Of a stretch of 64,000 nucleotides of DNA, positions 45,674 through 55,526 are shown piece by piece. Origin of the DNA: Amanita rubescens. Taxonomy: Eukaryota; Basidiomycota; Agaricomycetes; Agaricales; Amanitaceae. The stretch spans positions 1 to 64,000 of the forward strand of contig WION01000053.1 of the NCBI GenBank assembly GCA_015039365.1. Direction: 5' to 3'. The notes under the pieces were generated by a model, which saw only the letters and a list, made by a program, of their open reading frames with translations, searched no databases and was not told where the DNA came from. Each line of letters begins with the position of its first letter. Position 1 is the first letter of the stretch. Position numbers and translations under genes: made by a program.

Positions 45674-45991
45674 TGTAACGTTCTTACTGAAAGGAACCTA
45701 ATAAGGTTCCAACTTAATCACTCCTTGCGTCTTGCACTGAATCAACGTATATTCGTGATACCGTGCGGTGACGCGTGTGGAGTAAAGTAAGGTGTAAGAT
45801 GATGTGACATGTGTGACTAGATACCATATATGTATAGTCACAGTTAGACTATCTACGAGAATAGGGAAAGCTATCTACAAGGGAGTTAATGGATAACTCC
45901 CATCCATGTATTCGGAGATCCCAAAGGGATCTCCCATCTTGATGAAGGTCTTGATGAATATGTATGAGAGCTACATAGTAGCCCCGTTACA
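45674..45991 (-). repeat. 3' LTR (318 bp)
   Basis: TGTAAC...GTTACA. It includes hairpins GGAACCT/AGGTTCC (45693-45710) and GGAGATCCC/GGGATCTCC (45914-45934). It is the downstream LTR for a minus-strand transcript. Confidence 0.9.
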
Positions 45992-46002
45992 TCCTCCCCC
46001 AC
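45992..46002 (-). other. Polypurine tract of the LTR element
   Basis: On the minus strand GTGGGGGAGGA directly abuts the LTR. It primes plus-strand synthesis in LTR retroelements and fixes orientation. The same tract recurs near 46098. Confidence 0.7.
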
Positions 46003-48475
46003 AAGATTGCATTGCAATCTTAAGAAATGATGATACAAGTGTTGTGTATCTTCGAAAATTGTGTCTTAAGATCTTCGTGAGGTGTTAAACACTCGTCACA
46101 TCCTCCCCCACTCGCCAAGGGTCACTGGCGAAGTATAGAAATATACGGGAGAGGTTTGCATATGCAAACTTGCTTGGGAAAGTGGATAAAGGGGAGAGAA
46201 TAATGATTTCACCGAAGTAAAAATCGAATTTCTCTCCGAGGGTGTAGGGGATAATGGATAGAATGTATCCCCGGTGAAAGCGAACATTTACGATCTTGTT
46301 CACTTGGAGTTCGAGCCTGTAGAGTGTTCGACGTGCGGGCGCGTCGAAATTCGGCGTACCTTCCGAGTATGGAAGGTAGTCACGCGTATGTGACAGTAGG
46401 CTGAGATGGGCGTGTCGAAACGAGTTGTGCTCGGCTGGGTGTTGGCGTGGAGGTTTCCGACGGCTTGAATAGGATGGATACGCTGGCGGGATTGTCCATG
46501 CGAATTTCGAAGTTGAACGGTTAAGGTGGGAACGTTCCAGAGGCTTTCGACGCAGAGGAAATCGGGACCGGTTGAAAGGGAGTGGCCGGTATCCGGTAGT
46601 CATGTGACGCGCGCGACTTGCGCGTCGAATCCGTTTATTGCTAGGGGCTCTAGCAATAATCCAAGGCGAGAGGGAGCTCCGAATCCAGGAGCTCTCCGAG
46701 AATCCAATACGGCTTCAAGAGCCGTGTGCTATCCTGGTGAAGATCGAGAGGAGAGGGAGAAAGGAGACGAGACGGCCGTGAGGGGATGGAGGCTAGGGCA
46801 TATGGTGCGTCTCTTCAAGTCTCTTCTTTCGTTTCTTCCTTTCGTTCCGTTCGGTTTGCTGATATGATTGCTGGGCTAGCGCGATGGAACTTCAACGCTG
46901 AATGGGGACCGATCTCGGGGGATAGGAAATGGAGAATAGGGACCAGATAGACATGGTCCCGGGATAACAGATGGGTTTCTCTCCCACACGACGTACTTTG
47001 GGGAGAAGGGAATGGTGCAGATGCCAGGTAAGTACCTGATATCTTTCCTGTCGACGTGGTTGACGAGCGTCTGAGCCTAGACGCATATAACAGGCAGATA
47101 GCGAGAGCTTGTCCTCTCGCGCGTTTGATAGAAGGGAACGGGCTCAGGAACGGCCCGTTTGACGTTATAGATGAATGGGGAGCTGAGGGAATGCGAGAGC
47201 TGATGCGGAAGAGCGGGACGAGACGAAGGCGGGGATTCCGGGAGAGGTACGTTCTTTTCTTTCTATTTCTTCGTTTCTCGCTGACCGATTTCTTTAAGCC
47301 GTGTCTTATCGATTCACAGGACTCAGAAGCGAGTCCTTTATGGATTTCCCACCGAATGGACGAGAGGCAAGAGGGAAGCGATGGGTTAGCTTCGGGACTA
47401 GGTAAGGCCTGTAGCTCTCTTTGCTCCTTTGCTTGTAGTAACTGCGTCATATAGGCGCGGCATCTTATGCAAATCGACCGTCAACGTCAAGGAATGGGAC
47501 TCATTCGAGTCCCGAATGTGTTCGGAGAGGAGAGTTCGTTCGAACTCTCCATCGTTTAGTAACGATTGATCTTATTGGTACGCCCAGCGTCTCTTCCCCT
47601 TCAAGAAGGAAAAAACGGGCGTATGAGCTAATTGAGGGAACTCTCGTATGAGTTCCCGTATAATGTTGAGGGTATAGGTAAGTTTCTTTATACCCGAGAA
47701 TCATAGCTTGTTGACGACGTTATAGCGTCGTTTTTTGTCCGCAATGATTGGCTTATGACCGGGAGAGGGAGCAGACGGGTTAGAAACAGGACAGCTGCGA
47801 GAGGGCAGCCTCGGCATCAGGTGCGTTCTCGCTTTCTGCTCGTTTTGATTCGTATTAACCGCGTCGTATAGATATAGTTATCCCGGCTCGTCGGACGTCA
47901 GGAAGGAGGAGGACTCAGTACGAGTCCTCTCGAGTGTTAAGACCTGGACATCCGTCGGTCTCGAGGGTCGGACTATGCGTCGCCCTCTCGCTTATTGGAT
48001 CGGTATCGAAACAAACACGCGCGAGAGTTAGGAAGGCAGGTGGTGTTAGAGAGGGAGAAAAGATGGAGACTACGAGCATACGTGAGTCTCCTTTTCTCCT
48101 CATTTCTCTATTCTGCTCGTATTGACTGCGAGATGCATTATGTGTGGCATTCCCGAGTACGCGGACGTCTAGTGTACAGGCTCGACGGGGAGGACTTAGC
48201 GGTGAGTCCTCCGATAAATATTAGTGGAGAGTTCATTGCTAACTCTCCGTTTTTAGGCTCGGACGAATCTAATACAACTCGTCTCGAGTTTCTTCCCTTT
48301 TTACAAGAAGATGGATTATAATTAGGTGTGGAGACTCTCAGGGAGTCTCCTTCCGAGTAATTTGATCAATTAAGTGAGTTGTAATTTCATAACTTGATTG
48401 TGTTCATTTTGCTGATAAGTATATTCATAATTTACAGATTTACGGGTGTGGAGGGCTCGAAATTAGCCCTCCGAA
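46003..48475. other. Element interior downstream of the long ORF
   Basis: 2.5 kb rich in short hairpins, for example GGGACTC/GAGTCCC (47496-47513), GGAGAGTTC/GAACTCTCC (47529-47550) and GGAGGGCT/AGCCCTCC (48451-48473). Both strands have medium ORFs (up to about 210 codons) with no known domain. Plus-strand intron-like signals occur (donor GTAAGT at about 47029, GTACGT at about 47249, GTAAGG at about 47402). I cannot decide which strand, if any, is coding. Confidence 0.5.
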
Positions 48476-51400
48476 TCAATTCGCAATTGCCACAAGAGGC
48501 CGAGCGACGAACGAGACGAGGGAACGGCGATAACGTGAAGATATCGCGGGAACACTCGTGAATCGGGAGATGACATTTGACAGTCGTCGCGGTCTCAGGT
48601 GGTTGATGCGAAGAAGATTGGACGGTATGGGCAGTATTCGTACTGCCCGATATAAGGGTGAGTGTTCGTCACCCGTATTGATTGTCTTACTGACGACGAA
48701 GTAGCTTTCAAGTCGTCTCCGGTTGACCGCTACGTTGGGCGGTTTACAGCGGGCGCGCCAAATGCGTTCAACGCACGCAGAACCAGGAGTTTCCGCCCAC
48801 CACGAAAGCTCGGGCGGAAGTGAGGGTAGCGCGTTCGTTGTGGCCTTGACGTCGACATAGGCATAAGGAGAGGCTGAAGTGGGAGACTCGTCGTCCTCGA
48901 TGTACTCGTGGATGATTGTGTACTCCGTCTCTTCGGTCTCGTGATTGCGGATCGCGTGGAAGGTAATGACACTGAGGACCCGCGTCATTCTCGACAACAT
49001 GTCAAGACTACAGCCAGGGGCAAGAACGACAGCTTGGCAGGTGTGTTTGGGTATATGTGGTATGAGTACTACCATGGGCCGAGGTGAGTACTGGCTCGTA
49101 CTCAAGCCGAAATTGGCATTAACGATATCCATAGGACGTCGTTGGGAGCTTCCGAGTCCTGAGACAGGAAGCTCCGAGGGCTTTTGTTGGAGCTGGTCGA
49201 CACTCAGCTGAAGGAACAGGGGAACCAGCTTGAAATCGGCTGGTATAGGTGAACGCGGCAGAGGGACCACAGGAGAATCAGTTGAGTACCAAATTGTACT
49301 CGTTTTCACGTTGTTGATAGCGCATAGGTCGCGCTGTCTAGTTACTGCTCCATTGGATTGCCGTGAAGCATCTTGAGGGGATGAGGGGCCGGATTGCAGA
49401 GTTCTCCCGGTCTTGGATAAGATGGGGGAAGGCTCGTTGCTTTCGGCTTTTGATTCAGGTGAGCGTAAGATTGCGCTCTCCGGGTTGATTGATGTATTGA
49501 CGACATCACAGGAACGTCGTCGGGATGTAAGAAGCCAGTCGAGATTAAGACTCGGCTGTGTGAATGGATGGACCAGCCGATGCAAGTCAAGCAAGCCTGG
49601 TCTCGGCTGGAACGGTGGAGAGGCCTGCGTAGGGTAGGCGGACGCAGACGAATAGAACGGCGTGTGGGCCGTGTTGGGTACAGGTGAGTGTGGATTCACA
49701 CTCATTTCGTTATTATTGACAGCAGGCTGATCTAGCTGTCGTATTCCTGTTTCGTCGGACAGTTCGCGGGTATAAAGGGCTTCTTCGACAAGCTCTTTGT
49801 CGTTAACGGCCTTAACGTGCCGTTCTGGGCAACTTTCCCGTACATTGTCAGTGGGAACGTTGCACGCAAGTTTGGGACACTGCGAGATGGAATCCGAATA
49901 TCTTGAAAGGGAGAGCTCGTTGGCTCTCCGGATCTCGGGCTGTTGAAGAGCAGCTTCGGATCGTATAGGAGAAGGCTCCAAACCTTCGGGTTCAGGTGAG
50001 CGTACAGTTACGCTCGTTTCTGTCTCTTTATTGACGACTCGTGTGTTCAGTCGTCTAGAATCGGATTCGGGCTCAACAACCTCAGTGTCAGGTGGACCTT
50101 TGGGGCTTTGACGAACGGATTCGTTACAGGTGAGGGAGCGTCGATTCATACGCTCCCGAATATATGCAGCAGCTCTCACGAGCTGTCCTCCTTCATTCCT
50201 CGAAGGAGTTAAGGTATGTTGTGACTGTCTTCGAGCAGTCCCGGGATAAGGTGAGTGTAGTTGTTCACTCGCCGATGATTTCTTATTGACGACATTTAGG
50301 ATATGTCGTCTGGGTACCACCTCAACAGGTGGTGAAGGCTCGTCCGAAGATGGACGAGCGGATGTTGTTGGTGCAGAGCAGATGTATGAGGGAACGGAAG
50401 CGGAGAGTAGCAGCGTGGAAGCTGCTGTTGCAAGTTTAGGTGCGTCATCTTCACTTCTATTGATCTTATTATTAACGATGGCATCGCAGATCCGCCGTTT
50501 CTCCCCCATTTCATTCGAAAATGAAGTAGTTTGGGTTTGTGCGCCAGCGAGTGTTTGGGATTGATTAGAGCACTCGATGGAGCGCTCACAGATTCCGGAG
50601 GACTGAGATAGTCCTCCCTTGGTTTCAACAATTTGTGAGGCTTCTCCCATAACGGGAGAAGATGAAATTTCACCAATCAGTGTTGAAGTAGATCCATTGG
50701 AGACCCGAGAGAGGGTCTCCGTCAAACGGTGTGTAGTATTACTATTTACTACATGATTCGTACTTACGACGCTCGATGCGTGTCGTTTCGAGATTACAGG
50801 GAAAGGTGGCGAAGCCTTGTCATTGGAAGGACGAGTAGGAGGAGCCCGAGTTGAGGATACAATGACGGGCGAGGGTTTCGACAGCAAGGAGGCTGTCTTG
50901 GGCGCATGTAGGCGCTTAACTGCACTCGTTCCTTTCGTAGGGTTGACTTCTGCCTTTCCAACAGGTGGCTTCTCGACGTTCCGACGTTTCGGAAGGGGAG
51001 CCGAGATAATTCGGCCAGAAGACTTGATGCCGATACGGGAGTTTCCCTTTGGGGACTCTCTGTTATTGAGAACGGTCTGCTTAGACTGTTCTCGAGCCTT
51101 GGCGGGTACACTGGGCGAAGGCCGGGAGATGGGCAAAGCCTTCTCCGGGGCAGGCTTGACGGATACAGGTCTTCGAGCCTGTGTGGGCTTGTGAGGAATA
51201 TTCGGGGGACTCTTAATGAGTCCCGGGGTTTCAGGATGACTGTCCGACTTCGCAGAGCTCGGACATGCTTCAGAACGAGCCAGTTGAACTCGTTTGAGCG
51301 TATTTCGAGTCTCGGGAGTCGAGACTCTCTTAATGGCTTCTTCCATTGCTTGCGGATGTACTTCTTCAAGAGAAGATTGTCGTGAAGGGCCAGGATGGAT

Positions 51401-53452
51401 AGGAATGGCGATAGGAGTGAATACTGGCAGAGTAGAGGCTGCCGAAGTTTCAGGTATGGGGTTTTCATTATTTTCTTTTTGTTTACTAATAACGGCGTCT
51501 AGCGTACGCCGTTTCTCCCCCGTTTCATCAAAGGACAAAGGGGAGATGACTGGCTCGTTGGCAAGTCGTCCAGATTGGATGGAATGCTCTTCGGAGCGTT
51601 CCGGGATGTTTTCGGGAAGTCTGCAAGGACTTCCGAGTGTTTCCATAGCTCGATTGAGCTGTTCTGGTCCTCCTGTGCTGAGACCAGATGGTGTTTTACC
51701 AAACGGCCGGTTGGCGGTTGGTAACGATGCTCCAGAACGAGCATCTGACCTTAGGTGAGCTTTTCTGCTCACTACTTGTTTTGTACTAACGACGTTAGGC
51801 GTACGCCGTTTAGAAACATTCGAAAGGGACAGCTTAGGCTCGTTCATGAGCCGGTTTGAAGGGATGGCCCGTAAAGAGGAGACGGGCGAGAGCTTAGACA
51901 GCGTGAGGGCTGTCTTGGTCGAAGGTGCGTGTTTTGATGTATCTGCTTGTTCCTTTGTACTAACAATCGCGTTTCCCGTTTGAGGAGTTAACCTGGACGC
52001 GACCTTTGAACTAGGAATGCGTAACATAGCGGTGGCAACAACTCGGGACTTGGGTAATGACTTAATGGTCCCCGTACTCTTGTCCGAGTGTTTCTGGACA
52101 AGTACTGGCGGTTCCGACAATTGTCGCTTCTCAACATGCGTAGGAGACTTCGACGAAGTACAGGAGACGGCTGGTGCTGTCTCCGCTGTCAATTCTGAGG
52201 GAGGTTTCCCATGGAAACCATTATTATGAGCCTTGGATAGCTCGTTATCCTTGGCTAGGGAACTCCGGCGATTCCTATGGGGTTCCCGAGGTGTAGAAAG
52301 GGAGCTTGTCTTCAACGAGCTCAGACGTGTTTGGGAACGAGTCATTTGAACTCGTTCCGATGCGTTTCGAGACTCAAGAGTCGAGTCTCGCTTTCTTCTA
52401 ACCTCTCGTATGACTCGTGGAGAGTCGTGTTTGTTTGAAAGGGTTGAAGGACATGGCTTGGGCGTAGCAGGAGAGATAGGGATTGGCGAGGAGACGGGGA
52501 TGGGATCAGACGGCTTGTATGCTGCCGAAGCATCAGGTGAGGGGATATCCTCGCCTTTTACATGTATACTAACGACGGAGTTGCAGGTCCGTCGTTCCTC
52601 CCACGTTTTACCTGGAAGAGATGGAGTCTGGGCTTGCAAACCAGCAAGTCCATGTATCGACGTGGAGCACTCGGTTATGTGCTCCTTTGGCGTTTCGGGA
52701 AGTGTAGGTGTATCCTGGTCTTCCGCAGATGATTTGGAAATCGTGGAGGCCTCCTGTTTCACTCGAGGTGCGGGAACGGCTTTGGGGCGCGTCGCGTCGC
52801 GCGAATTTACGCGTATTGAGTCCCAAGCTTCGACTAATGTCCAGAAGTCCTCGGATAGCATTTCCGGGGCTATTGAACCATCGTATAAGTCCAGGTACGC
52901 GTCGCGCCAAACGTATTGCAAGTCGCGTGAAGGTTCGTCGATACTGAACTGAGATTTAAGATATTCTGCGACAAAATCATTAAACTCATTCGCGTCGTCG
53001 TAGACGAGTTGGGAACACTTGGGATAGTGTTCCCGTTCGAGAGTTTCATGTTGACTATGTAGGGTACCGGACATTAGGTCTGGTTCCCGAGTCTCAGACG
53101 TAGAATTACTGAAGTTTATGTTGTGGGGCGAGCCAAACTCACGCTCGCCCGAAAGAGTAGATGTACGAGCTTCAGACGACTTATTCAAATGACGGGGAGT
53201 AGGTGAATACTCCCAGGCCAGCTTAAATGTCGAGTCTGGTAACATGCGAATCTTATATTGGGCAGTTCGCCTGGGTGTTGTCGCTACACCCTTTATGTAT
53301 TCCAATTCGTCGTAATACCACTCAGGGATAGCGGCGTACTGGTTCGTTTTGACCCTCCTCGGGAACGAGTCCGGAAGGTCATCATAAAGATATTGGGAGT
53401 TTCGTAAAACTCCCGGTGGGTTGAGTCTCGGGTTTCGAGACTCATTGGGCAT
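48476..53452 (-). CDS. Giant ORF of the LTR element, unknown product (1658 aa)
   Basis: 4977 nt without a stop, starting at ATG (MPNESRNPRLNPPGVLRNSQ) about 300 bp inside the 5' LTR. That length cannot be accidental. The first 220 residues look folded (YAAIPEWYYDELEYIKGV, LAWEYSPTPRHL, DANEFNDFVAEYLKSQF, LYDGSIAPEMLSEDFWTLVEAW). Residues about 230-1400 are disordered, rich in Ser, Pro, Arg and Thr, and contain a degenerate recurring module: [KR]RR-x(3-4)-V[VI][NS]-x-K, usually followed by SPxP. The last 230 residues are again structured (PHIPKHTCQAVVLAPGCSLD, RVLSVITFHAIRNHETEETE, WWAETPGSACVERIWRARCK). No gag, pol, chromodomain or zinc-knuckle signature. It could be a structural or cargo protein; function unknown. 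Confidence 0.7.
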   Translation of the reverse strand: MPNESRNPRLNPPGVLRNSQYLYDDLPDSFPRRVKTNQYAAIPEWYYDELEYIKGVATTPRRTAQYKIRMLPDSTFKLAWEYSPTPRHLNKSSEARTSTLSGEREFGSPHNINFSNSTSETREPDLMSGTLHSQHETLEREHYPKCSQLVYDDANEFNDFVAEYLKSQFSIDEPSRDLQYVWRDAYLDLYDGSIAPEMLSEDFWTLVEAWDSIRVNSRDATRPKAVPAPRVKQEASTISKSSAEDQDTPTLPETPKEHITECSTSIHGLAGLQAQTPSLPGKTWEERRTCNSVVSIHVKGEDIPSPDASAAYKPSDPIPVSSPIPISPATPKPCPSTLSNKHDSPRVIREVRRKRDSTLESRNASERVQMTRSQTRLSSLKTSSLSTPREPHRNRRSSLAKDNELSKAHNNGFHGKPPSELTAETAPAVSCTSSKSPTHVEKRQLSEPPVLVQKHSDKSTGTIKSLPKSRVVATAMLRIPSSKVASRLTPQTGNAIVSTKEQADTSKHAPSTKTALTLSKLSPVSSLRAIPSNRLMNEPKLSLSNVSKRRTPNVVSTKQVVSRKAHLRSDARSGASLPTANRPFGKTPSGLSTGGPEQLNRAMETLGSPCRLPENIPERSEEHSIQSGRLANEPVISPLSFDETGEKRRTLDAVISKQKENNENPIPETSAASTLPVFTPIAIPIHPGPSRQSSLEEVHPQAMEEAIKRVSTPETRNTLKRVQLARSEACPSSAKSDSHPETPGLIKSPPNIPHKPTQARRPVSVKPAPEKALPISRPSPSVPAKAREQSKQTVLNNRESPKGNSRIGIKSSGRIISAPLPKRRNVEKPPVGKAEVNPTKGTSAVKRLHAPKTASLLSKPSPVIVSSTRAPPTRPSNDKASPPFPVISKRHASSVVSTNHVVNSNTTHRLTETLSRVSNGSTSTLIGEISSSPVMGEASQIVETKGGLSQSSGICERSIECSNQSQTLAGAQTQTTSFSNEMGEKRRICDAIVNNKINRSEDDAPKLATAASTLLLSASVPSYICSAPTTSARPSSDEPSPPVEVVPRRHILNVVNKKSSASEQLHSPYPGTARRQSQHTLTPSRNEGGQLVRAAAYIRERMNRRSLTCNESVRQSPKGPPDTEVVEPESDSRRLNTRVVNKETETSVTVRSPEPEGLEPSPIRSEAALQQPEIRRANELSLSRYSDSISQCPKLACNVPTDNVRESCPERHVKAVNDKELVEEALYTRELSDETGIRQLDQPAVNNNEMSVNPHSPVPNTAHTPFYSSASAYPTQASPPFQPRPGLLDLHRLVHPFTQPSLNLDWLLTSRRRSCDVVNTSINPESAILRSPESKAESNEPSPILSKTGRTLQSGPSSPQDASRQSNGAVTRQRDLCAINNVKTSTIWYSTDSPVVPLPRSPIPADFKLVPLFLQLSVDQLQQKPSELPVSGLGSSQRRPMDIVNANFGLSTSQYSPRPMVVLIPHIPKHTCQAVVLAPGCSLDMLSRMTRVLSVITFHAIRNHETEETEYTIIHEYIEDDESPTSASPYAYVDVKATTNALPSLPPELSWWAETPGSACVERIWRARCKPPNVAVNRRRLESYFVVSKTINTGDEHSPLYRAVRILPIPSNLLRINHLRPRRLSNVISRFTSVPAISSRYRRSLVSFVARPLVAIAN

Positions 53453-53755
53453 TGCTCGAGCCCGTAAACGTGTGTAGGTGTTGATGTAGGCTCGAGGGGG
53501 TTGGTAAATGGATTATGTGGATTTTGTTGTCTTCGTAAATTTGAAATAGCTTGGACTGTGTCACAAGCGTCGTTTCGGGTTTCTGGAGTCCGGAACGCGA
53601 GATGGAGGTTCTAGAGAACCTCCAGGGGGTATTTGGGTGCTTGTAGGACGCTTTCTTGGTGTTGTTGGATGTAAATAGATTTCGAGAGGATGAGGATGGT
53701 TGAGATCTTCCAAATGGGAAGATTGGCACAGTACACTTGTGAAAGTGCAAAAAAG

Positions 53756-54073
53756 TGTAACGTTCTTACTGAAAGGAACCTAATAAGGTTCCAACTTAAT
53801 CACTCCTTGCGTCTTGCACTGAATCAACGTATATTCGTGATACCGTGCGGTGACGCGTGTGGAGTAAAGTAAGGTGTAAGATGATGTGACATGTGTGACT
53901 AGATACCATATATGTATAGTCACAGTTAGACTATCTACGAGAATAGGGAAAGCTATCTACAAGGGAGTTAATGGATAACTCCCATCCATGTATTCGGAGA
54001 TCCCAAAGGGATCTCCCATCTTGATGAAGGTCTTGATGAATATGTATGAGAGCTACATAGTAGCCCCGTTACA
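53756..54073 (-). repeat. 5' LTR (318 bp)
   Basis: Reads the same as the other LTR, base for base as far as I can check, and is followed by the GGGGT target duplication. It holds the presumed promoter for the minus-strand transcript. Confidence 0.9.
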
Positions 54074-55192
54074 GGGGTTAGGAGACTGAGGAGCGAAAGC
54101 GCGGCTGGGCGCTGGCCCCTGGGGATGCAAGTGCTTGTACCAGCCAGATCACGGCCAGCGGAACCTCTGGGATTCACCCGGCATCGTTGGCCAAGGCAAA
54201 GGAGGCCGCTGGCGCGGAAAGGCGAGCGTGACGGCTTTAGATCTGTAGTGGGATTGGGTGAGGGTGGAGGGATCACGAGAACAATCGGACTTATGGTCAA
54301 TGATGTCCAACTTGCTATCTTAGCCTCGGGTTGAGGGAAACTGAGCTCGACATGTGCCACACTCGTCGGCCGACTTGCCAATAAACCATGGGGAAATGTT
54401 CAAACTAATAATATGTGACGCTGGTATTGCCAGTGGTGGACGTACGAAAGCGAAAAACGGACTCGCCAGCATGCTTATATACTCGTTCTGTTGTTGTTGT
54501 CATTTTTGATGGCCGAAGATCGCCAGATCGCCGAGGAGATTAAGATTATACAGGCCACAACAGTCCCGCATAACAACAAAGGCGCTACATAAGGGCTTCT
54601 CAAGCGGTAATAAGTTTCTTTTGCCCCCCCATCATGTGCAACCGGGGGGATTACGAATTTATGATACGTGTTAGACTAATAAAGTCGCTCAGGCGTCGTT
54701 GAGGCACCGATCAAGGCATGCCCGCCCTATCCATTTCCGTCTAGGAGGTTTCATTTTATGGCGTGCCCGCCCTTTCCTTTTCTAGCAATCGTCACCCTCA
54801 GATCCCATCAAAAGCAACGCGTCGAGTACAGCGAAGACGCGCTACACCGCTACTGACAGTGCTCGCTTCTGGCAACCCCGGGTCCAATGTCGCCCGAGAG
54901 CCTTGGGTCAACTCAGCAAGTTGGCACCACTGGTGACAACGACAATGGCAACGCCGCGACGGACTCGCCTGTTCACCCAAACAACACACTCGACTCCCAT
55001 GATCGCCATCACAAACTTAGCACCAGTACGGTGTACCACTCCCTGCCGAGACGATCGGGTAGTAGACTAATACTCCGCACCTCCAGCAACTGCCTGGTCA
55101 CTGGCCCTGTGGGCGTGGCTGCGTGGGTAGTGGCCGACGACGTGGACGATCGTGAACTAAGTCATATATTGTTAGATATGCCTCAAGTTACT
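54074..55192. other. Right interior of the TIR element
   Basis: Continuation of the TIR element beyond the LTR insertion. A minus ORF (53968-54381) crosses into the LTR and is not a gene by itself. A diverged direct repeat of 43936-44003 lies at 54703-54785. No transposase motif seen. Confidence 0.5.
54703..54785 (+). repeat. Internal direct repeat, right copy
   Basis: GCACCGATCAAGGCATGCCC, CCTATCCATTTCCGTCTA, then GGCGTGCCCGCCCTTTCC, matching 43936-44003 in the same orientation. Confidence 0.65.
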
Positions 55193-55490
55193 GCAGTGAT
55201 CACGGATGATCACGGATGATCACTCGTGATCAACGATAGTTAACGATGTCTCAAAGTTCAATAAAATTTGATCTACATTTTAGATCATTATGAATAATAA
55301 TTAGCTCACGACGGCCTCATCGAAGAGGCAAGAAGTGATCACGACGGATCACTGATGGATCACTTCTGTTCTCAAGCGTTCATCGTGATTAACGATAAAT
55401 CACGATGATTTGTCGTGTTCACGAAGATTCACGAACGATTATTCATGATCATTAATGATCATCAACAATCATCCTTGTTTTTATACGTTT
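55193..55490. repeat. Right subterminal array of GATCA palindromes
   Basis: Repeated GTGATCACGGATGATCAC-type units and TGATCATTAATGATCATC, the same class as in the left array. They lie directly inside the right TIR. Confidence 0.75.
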
Positions 55491-55526
55491 TGGAAGTGTT
55501 GTCCAATTTCGCGGCACATAACTCAC

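Larger units (their letters stand above)
45674..54073 (-). mobile_element. 8.4-kb LTR element without recognisable gag or pol
   Basis: Two 318-bp LTRs (45674-45991 and 53756-54073) begin TGTAAC and end GTTACA. The flanks GGGGT (45669-45673) and GGGGT (54074-54078) are a 5-bp target duplication. The polypurine tract GTGGGGGAGGA next to the left LTR on the minus strand sets the element's orientation to minus. I saw no difference between the LTRs, so insertion is recent. The interior (7.8 kb) has one long minus-strand ORF (48476-53452) and no reverse transcriptase, integrase, protease or zinc-knuckle motif in any frame. It is probably mobilised in trans by another element. Confidence 0.88.
43502..55520. 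mobile_element. DNA element with terminal inverted repeats, split by an LTR element
   Basis: An 18-bp perfect inverted repeat, CCGCGAAATTGGACAACA at 43508-43525 and its reverse complement at 55497-55514, bounds the segment. Six bases further out on each side stands the direct repeat ACTCAC (43496-43501 and 55521-55526), a possible target duplication. Just inside both ends lie arrays of GATCA-containing palindromes. Without the nested LTR element the unit is about 3.6 kb. No transposase motif is recognisable; the interior codes only for decayed ORFs. The superfamily is therefore undetermined. Confidence 0.65.

Noticed and set aside
46085..46603. 172-codon minus ORF as the C-terminus of a pol polyprotein
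   Set aside because: No reverse transcriptase, RNase H or integrase motif, and no chromodomain.
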